Positions 9,834-21,208 are shown, counted from the stretch's first letter. The stretch: DNA of 64,000 nt from Ahaetulla prasina (GCF_028640845.1 NC_080546.1:76812697-76876696); one strand, 5' to 3'. Made by a program: numbers and translations. The notes: generated by a model from the letters alone, not told the origin.

Positions 9834-10129
9834 CAGTGGTGGGATGCTACTGTTTTAACAACCGGTTTGGTGAGCGCACGTGCGTGCCTAACACGCTTGT
9901 GCACAGTGTTCAAAATACAGCATTTTGAAGCTCAGCTGCTTATCTTCTAAGGCAGCCCCAGTAAGTAGAACAGTGGAGGCATGGAAATCAGCTGTGCCAC
10001 GCGAATCAGCTGAGCCAGAAAGAAGGAAATACAGGACAGGTTAGTGGGAGGGTGAGTGGGTGGGGCCAGCTGATCATCTGAACTGTCGGTTTGCCCGAAC
10101 CGGTCCAAACCGGCAGCAGCCCACCACTG
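9834..10129. mobile_element. hAT-like MITE, CAGTGGTGGG family (copy B)
   Basis: Ends as in copy A; TSD CTTATATC/CTTATATT. It is a paralogue created by the array duplication, not a second transposition. Confidence 0.85.
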
Positions 10130-10585
10130 CTTATATTTCCTTATCTGCTAAAATATTATAGAAATTTTGATATTTTTAATATACAGTTGTTGTTATTAGA
10201 TCAGTATGGTTCTATGTTCCTGAAAATAGCTGTATTATTATATTGCCTATAAAATTAGACAGATTTTAATTGTCCAGTGACAAATCCTTCCACCAATTGC
10301 AATGTTTTATTCTGCATTGTTTTTACTTTATTTTTATTTTTAATATGTTTCTGACTTCATTTCTGGTCTGTGACCATAATGAAAGAAATCATATATATTG
10401 ATTAATTTTTATCAAATTCTATATAGATTTGTTCAGCGCAGGGAAAAACTTATAATTGTTTCAGTGTTTTCTGTTTTATGAATAAATCAGTGATTCCATT
10501 AAACTAATTCCGAGTTTTAATGTCTTCTGAAAATTTATACTTACTTTGCAGCTTCCATAGTTCGCTAGCATGAAACATAAAGTTC

Positions 10586-11097
10586 TGTCCCTCTCGCCTC
10601 AGTCCAAGTGATGACTTAATTAGCTGGCAATATCAGCTCTGGCAGTAAATTAGCGAGCGTCTGCCAAGTGTCGCTGTTATCTCCCTTGATGCCGATGAGT
10701 CAACAAACAGTACTTCAGCTCTAGTCAAGCAGTTGATTTGCCTGCTACGAAGAGGCCCAGCAGCCCTTGCTGCTTTTATATCCTGTGGGGTGTGGCTCCA
10801 TGACTCAGCACTTCCTAGGCCTGGCCCACCCCTGCTTCTGTTGTTCCCGCCTCTCCTGCCTACGAAACCTAGGGTCCAGCCAGGCCTGATTGCCATCAGC
10901 CGGGTCTGGAGGCGTGGCCTGGGGGGGAAAGAGTCAGGGGACGGAGGCCTCATTATCTCTTCCACCTGGCCTGCCTCTGGCTCCTGGAGCTGAGCCAGGG
11001 AAGCCGGTGCTCCCGAGGTAAGTCCTGATGGCCTTCCCCCTCACTTTCCAAGTCACTTTCTGGAAGGGGCCCCGGCTCAGGGGGCGCAGACACAACA
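10586..11097 (-). mobile_element. LTR, copy C
   Basis: 512 bp, TGTTGTGTCTGCGCC at 11097. Right of it the sequence changes to CATAACAAGTTC, so the array ends exactly at the LTR edge. U3 frame again encodes PPSPDSFPPRPRLQT. Confidence 0.75.
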
Positions 11098-12057
11098 CAT
11101 AACAAGTTCTTTTATGTTACTGGGAGAGTGTGTCAATCAGAGACTGATGATAACAGAAAAGCAAGAAAGTATATGGTTCTTTAAAAAGTTATTCTTATTA
11201 CATTTGAAATTTTAAACATATCTTGGATTCAAAATTTTAATATTTTAAAGCAGGGTGGCCACCAATGTGAATATGAAGCGTTGTATGGAGCATCTCAAGC
11301 AGAATAAGATAAACACAACCAAGCGTTAACTACGTAATTTAGCATTAACTAATACACAGAATCCATTTGTCCCAGCAGAGCATTTAGATGAAATGTGCCT
11401 TAGTGTTTGCACTATATCTGAATGGCAAGGATTGACTAATTAATATTGCAAACTAGATAATTAGATACTTTGACTATGTCAGTAACTCTAATTTCTTTGG
11501 TTCCATGCAAATAACATCCTCATTTTTTTTAAATATATAGATCGCTGAAATTGCTGAACCAACAAAAACAAATACCTATGGTACACAACCAAGAAAAATG
11601 AAAGTGCTTTCCTGCTGAGCTAGTTTGCAATTATCTTGTAATGAACCCACTGCTGATTACAACATAGTTATTGCTTGCAGATGCAGCTGGATGGGAGCCC
11701 ATGTTTAATCTACTGAGGGAAGAAGAATAGAAGGAAATACATCTCTGGTACGATACGTATTATTAGCATTCCATCCCAGACATTTGCTGGTATTTGGAAG
11801 AACAGAAGATCAGTGAGAAGGATGTGTTTAGATACCCCTAAACCAAAATGTATTTGACCAAAGATGAATTTCCTGCAATTCAGTTCTATGATTCACAGAT
11901 ACTTCAAGAATCGTCAGAAGACAGTAAGCAAGTCATCCAAAACACTTATTTGTCACTTTCAGTTGTAACTTTGGAAATCGTTCTCCTGATCTTAAACTAC
12001 TCTGTGATAGGGCAAACCTGTAGTGATTTCTTGGGACATCCTGAAAATCAAATATTA
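11098..12057. other. Single-copy-looking sequence, no feature recognised
   Basis: No repeat family or splice-bounded coding pattern seen. Of moderate complexity, AT-rich. Confidence 0.5.
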
Positions 12058-13402
12058 TTTTTTTCTGATGAAAATTAAGTGAAGCTAGTAAAGTATGTTT
12101 GTTTTATTTTAAACTACAAGTGAATTCCTATAATGGTATGTCAGAAGGTTTACCTTGGCAGGTAGCTGTTGGTGCACAACCATTCATTCAGTGATCATTC
12201 AGAATTATGACTATATTGAAAAATGGATGTCTATGGAGATTCTCAGGCATCCAGGTCATGGTTGTCCCAAAGGTGCTTTTTCAAAAGGCAACTGGACTTT
12301 GTTTTTCCTTGGAGATATTTTGCTTCATATCCAAGAAGCTTCTTCAGTTCTGAAATTCAATTGAAAAATCAAGCTTACAACTTGTGCCCAGAGTCATGGC
12401 CATTGCAGTGCTCCCATGGTCTCACGATCAAAATTCAAGTCCTTGGCAGTCCACCTGCACTTACAATTGCAGAGGCGCTGCAGCTGCCCCTACCCATCTA
12501 TGTCCCTTCTGATCTATGTCCATATGACCTCCTTGTAGTAGCATATGGTAGCAGCAGAGGGAGCTGGGGTCAAAGTAGAGACCTGGTGCCTTCAATAGTC
12601 TCAGTCATGTACTTCTCTATGCTAACTTGGAAAGCTAAATTGATTTAGTTGTATTGCCTAACTTGGGAATAGTTTTTCTCAGTTGCTAGTAATTTTCAGG
12701 CCTGCCATCTTCAGCATAATCCATTTCACTGGAATCCTGCCATAAAGGCAAGGGAGGGGGCAGGCAATTGGGCAAGTAAAGAGCAGGCAAGGGAATAGGT
12801 AGAGAGAGAAGAAATGGGTTACAAAGTGATAGGAACCAGAAATGTCAAATTGGAATGCACTTGGCTTATCAAGGTTGGAGCCTGAGAACGGAATGTGAAA
12901 TTACACCAAACAGATGCCAAACTTCAGTCATTTCCAGAACATCAAAAATGAATATGATTGGATACTGATGGACTAGTCAAGGGGGGAGGACCAAGGAGAA
13001 GGGAAAATTGCAAACAGGAGTACTCAGATCCAGTTTTGCTTGTGCTGTAACCGCTTGACTTTAGTAAAAGAAACTTTCACTTTGAATAATGGAGTTGAGG
13101 GTCTTTCTTTCCTAAATGTCCCAGTTTGGACATGCCTGACGCCAAACATGTCCAAATGTGAGATATGAAAACTGTGAGAAAAAAGTTGTCCTTCTCTAGA
13201 AATACAATCTTTGTGGCCCTGGATGTTCAATTTGAGGCTTAGCAGTTGTAAATTACACGAATCTGACAGCAGCACAACTATCGCAAAATAAAATATAGCA
13301 AATGGGGTTTGCATTGCTTGAAAGTTGGAGGTACAAGTGGTGCCCAGGCTGTCACATAAAGCATGCAAAACATGGTCACAGCATAGCAATGGTAACGAAT
13401 TT
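12058..13402. repeat. Tandem duplication, first copy (1,345 bp)
   Basis: Begins in a 7-T run and is repeated at an exact offset of 1,345 bases (CTGATGAAAATTAAGTGAAG at 12065 and 13410). I count about 14 differences between the copies, roughly 99% identity, indicating a recent event. It carries a Penelope-like repeat at 12236-12354; the rest is not an identified repeat. Confidence 0.95.
12236..12354 (-). repeat. Penelope-like terminal repeat with hammerhead-like core
   Basis: On the minus strand CTGAAGAAGCTTCTTGGATA then TGAAGCAAAATATC (12347 to 12314). Stem II arms GCUUC/GAAGC pair. Neighbouring family words GGTCATGGTTGTCCCAAAGG and GGCAACTGGACTTTG are present. Confidence 0.55.
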
Positions 13403-14747
13403 TTTTTTTCTGATGAAAATTAAGTGAAGCTAGTAAAGTATGTTTGTTTTATTTTAAACTACAAGTGAATTCCTATAATGGTATGTCAGAAGGTTTACCT
13501 TGGCAGGTAGCTGTTGGTGCACAACCATTCATTCAGTGATCATTCAGAATTATGACTATATTGAAAAATGGATGTCTATGGAGATTGTCAGTCATCCAGG
13601 TCATGGTTCTCCCAAAGGTGCTTTTTCAAAAGGCAACTGGACTTTGTTTTTCCTTGAAGATATTTTGTTTCTCATCCAAGAAGGTTCTTCAGTTCTGAAA
13701 TTCAATTGAAAAATCAAGCTTACAACTTGTGCCCAGAGTCATGGCCATTGCAGTGCTCCCATGGTCTCACGATCAAAATTCAAATCCTTGGCAGTCCACC
13801 TGCACTTACAATTGCAGAGGCGCTGCAGCTGCCCCTACCCATCTATGTCCCTTCTGATCTATGTCCATATGACCTCCTTGTAGTAGCATATGGCAGCAGC
13901 AGTGGGAGCTGGGGTCAAAGTAGAGACCTGGTGCCTTCAATAGTCTCAGTCATGTACTTCTCTATGCTAACTTGGAAAGCTAAATTGATTTAGTTGTATT
14001 GCCTAACTTGGGAATAGTTTTTCTCAGTTGCTAGTAATTTTCAGGCCTGCCATCTTCAGCATAATCCATTTCACTGGAATCCTGCCATAAAGGCAAGGGA
14101 GGGGGCAGGCAATTGGGCAAGTAAAGAGCAGGCAAGGGAATAGGTAGAGAGAGAAGAAATGGGTTACAAAGTGATAGGAACCAGAAATGTCAAATTGGAA
14201 TGCACTTGGCTTATCAAGGTTGGAGCCTGAGAACGGAATGTGAAATTACACCAAACAGATGCCAAACTTCGGTCATTTCCAGAACATCAAAAATGAATAT
14301 GATTGGATACTGATGGACTAGTCAAGGGGGGAGGACCAAGGAGAAGGGAAAATTGCAAACAGGAGTACTCAGATCCAGTTTTGCTTGTGCTGTAACCGCT
14401 TGACTTTAGTAAAAGAAACTTTCACTTTGAATAATGGAGTTGAGGGTCTTTCTTTCCTAAATGTCCCAGTTTGGACATGCCTGACGCCAAACATGTCCAA
14501 ATGTGAGAAATGAAAACTGTGAGAAAAAAGTTGTCCTTCTCTAGAAATACAATCTTTGTGGCCCTGGATGTTCAATTTGAGGCTTAGCAGTTGTAAATTA
14601 CACGAATCTGACAGCAGCACAACTATCGCAAAAATAAAATATAGCAAATGGGGTTTGCATTGCTTGAAAGTTGGAGGTACAAGTGGTGCCCAGGCTGTCA
14701 CATAAAGCATGCAAAACATGGTCACAGCATAGCAATGGTAACGAATT
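13403..14747. repeat. Tandem duplication, second copy (1,345 bp)
   Basis: Starts in a 10-T run and ends in a 9-T run before GTTCGAATAGGG. The three T-runs mark both junctions, suggesting slippage or homopolymer-mediated recombination. Confidence 0.95.
13581..13699 (-). repeat. Penelope-like terminal repeat, duplicated copy
   Basis: Counterpart of 12236-12354, carrying 8 of the roughly 14 differences between the two duplication copies. The core reads CTGAAGAACCTTCTTGGATG then AGAAACAAAA, with a weakened stem. Confidence 0.55.
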
Positions 14748-14754
14748 TTTTTTT

Positions 14755-15006
14755 GTTCGAATAGGGAATCTGGACCTTCTTTCCTTACCAGTCATTGGGC
14801 TCTGCAGTAATGTGTTTTTCTTTTATCCTCAGGCTAGGAGGAAAATATGTTAATACGAAAAACACTGTTCCCTCAGCATAATTTTTCCATACCTCCCCAA
14901 CAGTTTGATCTGCATTGCTAACTGCAAATGCTTTCATGCATAGAGGTTTCAGAGCAGCGATTGATGGAATCCATGATATCTTTTCCTCTCCTACCTAGCA
15001 TCAATA
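14755..15006. other. No recognisable feature
   Basis: Single-copy-looking sequence, not assigned. Confidence 0.4.
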
Positions 15007-15360
15007 AAAGGTAAAGGTAAAAGTTCCCCTCACACATATGTGCTAGTCATTCCTGACTCTAGGGAGCAGTGCTTATCTCTGTTTCTAAGCCAAAGAGCCA
15101 GCACTGTCCGAAGATGTCTCCGTGGTCATGTGGCTGGCATGACTAAACGCCAAAGGCACACAGAACACTGTTACCTTCCCACCAAAGGTGGTCCCTATTT
15201 TTCCACTTGCCTTTTTTTACGTGCTTTCGAAATGCTAGGTTGGCAGAAGCTGGTACAAGTAATGGGAGCTCACCCTGTTACGCGGCACTAGGGATTCGAA
15301 CTGCTGAACTACCGACCTTTCGATCGACAAGCTCAGCATCTTAGCCATTGAGCCACTGGG
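15007..15360 (-). mobile_element. Sauria-type tRNA SINE
   Basis: On the minus strand it starts with a tRNA-like head (GTGGCTCAATGGCTAAGATG, B-box-like GGTAGTTCAGCAGTTCGAAT), then CCAGCTTCTGCCAACCTAGC, GGTGGGAAGGTAACAGTG, CATGACCACGGAGACATCTTC and a tail with ACCTTT repeats. The tail words resemble the Bov-B 3' end, so Bov-B is the likely mobilising LINE. Other copies: 37945, 54163, 55052, 63070. Confidence 0.85.
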
Positions 15361-15951
15361 TCAATATCATAAAATGAATCAATACCGGAGGTAAAATAGA
15401 CTGCCAGTGACTGTCATAATTGTTGCAGACAAATTTGATGCATTGTTGGGGAAGCCATGTGGAGCCTTTGTAGCAAGCCTCATATTTTTGTGGCTGTGGA
15501 CAATAAGCATCCCAAGTACAGCCCTCTTGCTCTGATCATGACATTGAAAAATCATGCAGTGCTTTTTTTTTAATTTCAGGAATAAAAATCTTGACTTTTT
15601 GATTTATTTTCTGAACAGAAAATTTAAAAAAATGTGAGATTGCCAGAGTCTAGAAGAGAAGCATTTCAATGAAAACCAACCCTTATGCATGATGGGAGTA
15701 GGTAGCTCTCCTAAAGTCCTGTAGAGCCTTTGTTATGTTTCTCAACGGCAGCCATGACCTTCTGGAAGACCCGTAATTGGTTTTCTACAAAGTCAATAAT
15801 ACTATCTCCATAAATCAAAGCGCTTTAAGAGAAAACCTGGGCCAGTGACGAGTCTAATCACTTGGATAGATGAGATGCGTCTATGACTCTGGAAACCAAA
15901 GCAAGAATGGCAATTGGGGCAGGAACTTGGTGTCTAGAAGAAACAAATGCA
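15361..15951. other. No recognisable feature
   Basis: No coding signal or repeat family seen. Confidence 0.4.
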
Positions 15952-16080
15952 CAATCATCCAGGTCATAGTTGTCTCAAAGGTGCTTTTCAAAAGGCAACT
16001 GAACTGGGGTTTTTTTCCCCCCCTGAGAAAAACGAAAACATTTTGCTTCTCACCCAAGAAACTTCATCAGTTGTGATGGG
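15952..16080 (-). repeat. Penelope-like terminal repeat with hammerhead-like core
   Basis: Minus strand CTGATGAAGTTTCTTGGGTG then AGAAGCAAAATG (16070 to 16039); stem arms GUUUCU/AGAAGC keep pairing through a U-G wobble. Flanking words AATCATCCAGGTCATAGTTG identify the family. Confidence 0.55.
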
Positions 16081-16229
16081 AAGATAGGTTCTGACAAGTT
16101 GGTGGCTGGGCATGGAAGGATTGTAACTCTTCACAGTCAGCTGGTCATTAGCACTCTTTCTGAGAGCTATTGAGGCCATTTGGGGGTTTAATCTGTGCCC
16201 TCGGGGTCACCTAATTCAGAGGTCAATTG

Positions 16230-16442
16230 ATTGGGGAATCTTTTTTATTTTTTTATTTTATTATGATTTATATTGATATTGATTGTTTCCTTATTGCTTA
16301 TTTGTACCCTATGATGACTTAAGTGTTGTATCTTAGGGTTCTTGTTAAACATATATTTTCTTTTATGTATACTGAGAGCAAAAGTACCAAGACAAATTCC
16401 TTATGTGTCCAATCATACTTGGCCAACAAAAAATTCTATTCC
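16230..16442 (+). mobile_element. Snake1-type CR1-L3 LINE, 3' UTR fragment
   Basis: Matches the 3' UTR at 36660-36850: TTATGATTTATATTGATAT, TTTCTTTTATGTATACTGAG, ACCAAGACAAATTCCTTATG, GTGTCCAATCATACTTGGCC, then a short decayed ATTCT/ATTCC tail. Confidence 0.8.
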
Positions 16443-17400
16443 ATTCCATTATTTATTTATTTGTCAAGCATATATAAGATAACAGATAAAAGTAAAAACA
16501 TGGTTATAAATACAGTACATGAAATGGATACAAATAAAAAGGGACATTAGGACAGAGACAGTAGGCATGTTGGTATGCTTATGCTTGCCCCTTACAGACC
16601 TATTAGGAAAGGGGTGAGGTCAACAGTAGACAGTCTAAGGGCCGTGGTGGCTCAGGCTGTAAGATAGCCTGTTATTAAAACACAGCTGCCTGCAATTACT
16701 GCAGGTTCTAGTCCCACCAGGCCCAAGGTTGACTCAGCCTTCCATCCTTTGTAAGGTAGGTAAAATAAGGACCCAGATTGTTGGGGGGGCAATAAGTTGA
16801 CTTTGTAAATATATACAAATAGAATGAGACTATTGCCTTACACATTGTAAGCCGCCCTGAGTCTTCGGAGAAGGGCGGGATATAAATGTAAATAAAAAAA
16901 TAAGGTTAAAGTTTTGGGGGTTTGGGAAAGTAACCACAGAGTCAGGTAGTGCATTCTAGGCTTTGACCACTCTGTTGCTGAAGTCATATTTTCTACAATC
17001 AAGTTTGGTGCAGTTTACCTTAAGTTTGTATCTATTGTGTGCTTGTGTATTGTTGTGGTTAAAGTTGAAGGAGTCATTGACAGGTAGGACATTGTAGTAG
17101 ATAATTCTGTGAACTATGCTTAGGTCAGACCGAAGACGGCATAGTTCTAAGTTGTCTAAGCCCCAAATTTCAAGTCTGGTGGCATAAGGTTTTCTGTTCT
17201 GCAGAGGAGTGGAGGCTTCTTTTCGTGAAATATCTCTGGACTCTCTCAATTGTATTAATGTCCGATATGCAGTGCGGGTTCCAGACAGATGAGCTGCATT
17301 CGAAAATTGGTCTAGCAAATGTTTTGTAGAATCTTGTGGAATCTGAAACTGCTGAAGGGGCTGCATTGTAGGCTGGACTCAAATAGAGGTTGAGGTTATC
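16443..17400 (-). pseudogene. CR1/Jockey-like LINE 3' end, split by a SINE
   Basis: Minus-strand remnant of the RT C-terminus (YKTFARPIFECSSSVWNPH, then FTKRSLHSS, RLRSDLSIVHRIIYYNVLP, AHNRYKLKVNCTKLDCRKYDF, SNRVV.A) with frameshifts, ending in a 3' UTR and (ATAAATA) tail at 16443-16460. The SINE at 16639-16903 separates the last codons from the tail. Confidence 0.8.
16639..16903 (+). mobile_element. tRNA SINE with L2-like tail, inserted in LINE
   Basis: Same family as 8876-9158: GGGCCGTGGTGGCTCAGGCT head, CTGCAATTACTGCAGGTTC, GACTCAGCCTTCCATCC and GCCGCCCTGAGTCTTCGGAG tail. It has a short TAAGG-like flank on both sides. Confidence 0.85.
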
Positions 17401-17454
17401 TAGTCTTCAATCCCCACCACCACCACCCTGTCAGAACCTATCCTTCCATCTTCC

Positions 17455-17570
17455 CCCATATTCCTATCACAACTGATGAAGCTTCTTGGATGAAAAGCAA
17501 AAGGTTTTCTTCTTCCTCTAGGAAAAAACAGTCCAGTTGCCTTTTGGAAAAGTACCTTTGAGAAAGAGAT
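17455..17570 (+). repeat. Penelope-like terminal repeat with hammerhead-like core
   Basis: CTGATGAAGCTTCTTGGATG then AAAAGCAAAAGG at 17473-17502, followed by CAGTCCAGTTGCCTTTTGG. Confidence 0.5.
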
Positions 17571-17686
17571 GGGCAGATACAGCCAAGAATTGAAGAGTCA
17601 CAATTCACCAGCTTCCCAAAGCCCGTTTTCAATATAACAGCAGCAATCACTTATTAGACCATTTTCCATGTAATGACTATTTTTTA

Positions 17687-19460
17687 TTTATTTATTTATT
17701 TTTGTCACAACAATATATGTAAGTATCATACAGAAAGGTTATATAGTATATAAAGGTATAAGCATATATATATATATAGGAAGAAGAAAAGAAAAACAAT
17801 AGGACAGGAACGGTAGGCACATTTGTGCGCTTATGCACGCCCCTTATGGTCCTCTTAGGAATGGGGTGAGGTCAATAGTAGAAAGTTTTTGGTTAAAGCT
17901 TTTAGGTTTATGAGAAGAGACCACAGAGTCAGGTAAAGTATTCCAAGCACTGATGATTCTGTTACAGAAGTCATATTTTCTGCAATCTAGATTAAAGCGG
18001 TTGACATTAAGTTTAAATCTATTGGTTGCTCTTGTATTATTGCAATTAAAGCTGAAGTAGTCTTTGACAGGAAGGACATTACAATAGATGATTCTATGAG
18101 TTAAACTTAGGTCTTGTCGAAGGTGAGTTCCAAGTTTTCCAAGCCCAGGATTTCAAGTCTGGTGGGATAAGGTATTTTGTTGTTTCAGAGGAATGGAGAA
18201 CTCTTCTTGTAAAATATTTCTGGACACGTTCAATTGTATTGATGTCAGAGATATGGTGAGGGTTCCAAACAGGTGAGCTGTATTCTAGAATTGGTCTAGC
18301 AAATGTTTTATATGCTCTGGTTAGTAGTGTGGTGTTTTTGGAAAAGAAGCTACGCAAGATTAGGTTTACAACTCTTAGAGCCTTTTTTGCTATGTATTTG
18401 CAGTGGGCTTTGGCACTTAGATCATTTGACATGAAAACTCCAAGGTCTTTAATGGGATGGGGGTCATCTGTAAGGTAATGTCCATCTAGTATGTACTTAG
18501 TGTTTGGGTTCTTTTTTCCTATATGTAAGACTGAGCATTTGCTGGTTGAAATTTGGAGCTGCCAATTTTTAGACCAAGCGGTTAGATGGTCAAGGTCGTT
18601 TTGAATGATAGAAGTATTGTCTGTGGTGTTAAATAGTTTGACATCGTCAGCAAAGAGAACACAATTACTTGAGATATGGTCACAAAGATCATTAATGTAT
18701 AGTATAAAGAGTGTTGGTCCAAGGACGCTGCCTTGAGGAACGCCACTCTTGACAGGAACAGGATTTGATAAAGCATTGCCAATTTTGACCACTTGTTGTC
18801 TGTTAGACAAAAAGCAGATATCCATTTGTGAAGGGGTCCTGAGATGCCATAGGATATTAGTTTTAGGAGAAGTTTGTCGTGTACTACTGAGTAAAAAGCT
18901 TTGCAGAAGTCTATGTAGATTGCATCTATTGATTTGCCTTGATCAAGATTTGTAGTCCATAAGTTTTTACAGTGGAGAAGTTGTAAGTTACATGATAATT
19001 TTTTTCCTGAAACCAAATTGTTTATTGGAGAGTAGGTTGTTTGCTTCTAAGTGTGAGGTAATGGATTGGTTGATGATTGATTCCATGACTTTGCAGGTGA
19101 CGCAGCATAGAGAGATTGGTCTGTAATTTTCGACTAAGCTGGGGTCTCCTTTTTTGAAGATAGGGATGACTGTGGCCAGTGACCAAAGTTTGGGAAGGGA
19201 ACTGGTAGTGAAAGCTTTATCAAAGATAATACTTAGGGGTTCTGCTATAGTAATGGAAAGTTTTTTTTAAGAAGTATGCACATAGTCCATCGGGTCCAAC
19301 AGATAGCGATGGTTTTAAGTTATGAAGAGCTTTTCCAACATTACTACAGTCCCTGCATCCTCCCGTTTCACAATTATTAGCCAAAACAGATTGTCCATGG
19401 GACAGTTCAGTTGCTGTAAAAACTTTTGCACTTTTGGACCAACCAAGATGCCACAAAAAT
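17687..19460 (-). pseudogene. CR1/Jockey-like LINE with recognisable reverse transcriptase
   Basis: Longest copy of this family in the window (about 1.77 kb, 5'-truncated). On the minus strand, from right to left: a LKPSLSVGPDGLCAYFLKK block (PDG motif of the RT fingers), IDFCKAFYSVVHDKLL (RT motif A region), SGVPQGSVLGPTLFILYIND, the catalytic FADD box near 18640 (VLFADDVKLFN), KCSVLHIG, LGVFMSNDL, the thumb block YKTFARPILEYSSPVWNPH and KYFTRRVLHSS. Several frameshifts and stops (for example around 18830, 19016 and 19220) make it inactive. The 3' UTR and (TTTAT)n tail lie at 17687-18090. No endonuclease domain is present. Family naming is by recognition only. Confidence 0.88.
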
Positions 19461-20447
19461 AAAGTTTTCAGGCTCTGCAGAACTTTTTATCAATGTAGTT
19501 GATACAAAATATATGTACAGAATTTTAAATCTTAAAACTTGGTAAATTGGTTGGCTGGTTGTTTGGATATTAAATCAAAGATCTGAGGTTTTATTTCTCA
19601 GGATCAGCAAACTATTTTTTGTTTAGGAAAAAGAAATGAATTTAAAAATAGTCAAGACACACCAATGGAAATAATACATTACAGAGAATAATTTAAATAA
19701 TTGAAGTCTGTCACATATCATGGCATCATTTCAGGGGAAGGGATCAGAGAAATGTACTCTCTGAATTTTCAGCCAGATTCATAGATATATCACCCCCCTT
19801 AAGCAGAATCTGTTCCCAGCCTTTGTTCTGCAAATCTTTGGTTCTATTATTCTTGAATTCAAGGAAGTTTTGAAGGGAAAAAGAATGACAAGTTGCAGAG
19901 TAAATGAGTCATTTTGTGGATTCAGGCACTGAAGTAGACAAAGATAAAACAACGCATTGCCAGCCATGGCTAATTCTTCATGAAGTAAATTCTCAGAATA
20001 ATGATAAAAAGAGGGTCCTAAAAATTGTGAAACAGTGAAATGAAACATTGCTTCTTTTCAAAGATACGAAAGCGCTGTATTTAAAAGAGATTTTCTTCAA
20101 TGTATCTGTAGTGAACAATTGACTTTACCAGAATTTAATTCTTACAATTCAGATGTAATATATTGTATAAATGGGTTGGCAAAATGAATAATCTTCCGAT
20201 TACAAATATTAATACAGGAAGACACAACCTCGCCATATTTTTTTTTCATTTGATATGTATCTTTCTGAAGCTGAGTTTTTAATGGGTACCCAATTGAGCT
20301 TCACTTCTATTTTTATTGAAGAGGAAAGCGGAAAGCTGAGCTTTACAAAAGCTGAAGAACATAAATCCACAGTGGGCAAGTTTCTTTCCAGTTGCACATT
20401 TCTAATTTTACCTAACTTGGCTTTTGTCAATTATTTCCTTTGATAAA
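19461..20447. other. Single-copy-looking sequence upstream of the exon candidate's 3' side
   Basis: No repeat recognised. If 20448-20632 is a terminal exon on the minus strand, this region would hold its 3' UTR; AATAAA-like words occur on the minus strand, but no site could be singled out. Confidence 0.35.
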
Positions 20448-20632
20448 CTACTTTTTCCCCTTGTACACAATTGCAGAAACAAAGCAGTTGAGGCAGGTGT
20501 CAACAATCTGAGCCATCTGTTGTGCTAATAGCCCCACGGCCAAAAATAAGAGGATGAAGATGACAAGAATTAGGAACCTGGCCCATTTTCTCACTGTTGT
20601 TTTGTACCAAAATGAGCCTTTTGCTCCAATTA
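20448..20632 (-). CDS. Candidate 3'-terminal exon encoding a transmembrane tail; gene unknown
   Basis: On the minus strand a pyrimidine-rich stretch ending CTTTTGCTTCCTCAG makes a good splice acceptor, followed by 185 nt open to a TAG at 20450-20448. The exon would start in phase 2 and encode VIGAKGSFWYKTTVRKW, one strong membrane segment (FLILVIFILLFLAVGLLAQQ) and a short tail with DTCLNCF and a lysine-rich end YKGKK. Codon third positions are C/G-rich through the membrane segment (GTC ATC TTC ATC CTC; GCC GTG GGG), unlike the AT-rich flanks. I do not recognise the protein. It could also be chance: no other exon of the same gene was found nearby, and no initiation site is expected within a terminal exon. 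Confidence 0.35.
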
Positions 20633-21208
20633 CTGAGGAAGCAAAAGATGTCATTTGCAAAGGTGCTTATAAGTAGAAATGCACTTTGTCTTCAGCAATT
20701 AGGAGGCCAACTTGAAACACATCTGCAGATATTTAACTCTCCAATGATGCATTTTTATCTCATCTCTCCTACCTGCTTGGTTTAAACCGACCTTGGTTTA
20801 AATTGACAACTTTGATTCATTTATAATGAGGATTCTAAAGTCTAGTTTGGAAGGTTTCTCAGCGGTGAATGCTGGAAGGCAGACCTGTTGTTTTAATTTT
20901 AATCCATGCTTTTGCAGTGACAGATGCCTTCATAATGAAGTTGCCAAGCAGCATCTAGCAAATATCAGTGTCCAAAATGCTGCTGTTTATCATGTATCTC
21001 CCATTGTTGGAAATGCAGACACAAAACCAGCAGTGAAGCGTGAAATTTTATGGTAACCTAGAATATCAACTGACCACTGGTGCTGATCCTATGTCCAGCT
21101 GTATCATCTGTTCAGACAATTTAAAAATTCCACCGGGAAATGCTTACATAGAAGTGGCATTTGCTTACATGCTTTTGAACATTTGTTCTCATAAGCGATG
21201 CAGTAATT
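20633..21208. other. Single-copy-looking sequence, no feature assigned
   Basis: Would be intron if the exon at 20448-20632 is real. No repeat family recognised. Confidence 0.4.

Larger units (their letters stand above)
7650..11097. repeat. Tandem array of about 2.5 copies of a 1.35-kb unit
   Basis: Unit = LTR + about 50 bp spacer + hAT MITE + about 380 bp AT-rich spacer. Copy A 7650-9240 (including a 283-bp SINE), copy B 9241-10585, copy C 10586-11097 (LTR only). By eye, copies A and B differ at roughly 5-8% of bases in the MITE. The shared spacer words CATCTCATATCCTGCTATAT and GTTCCTGAAAATAGCTGTAT confirm duplication rather than independent insertion. Confidence 0.9.

Noticed and set aside
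12223..12648. 141-codon open frame in the first duplicate
   Set aside because: Starts inside the Penelope-like repeat; the counterpart in the second duplicate is broken differently. No known domain.
13024..13389. 121-codon minus-strand open frame repeated at 14369-14725
   Set aside because: Both belong to the 1,345-bp duplication, so their similarity is due to DNA copying; one is altered by an indel, and no protein family is recognised.
15007..15360. tRNA gene
   Set aside because: Only the head is tRNA-like, with a long SINE body and ACCTTT tail; the same sequence recurs at four other places.
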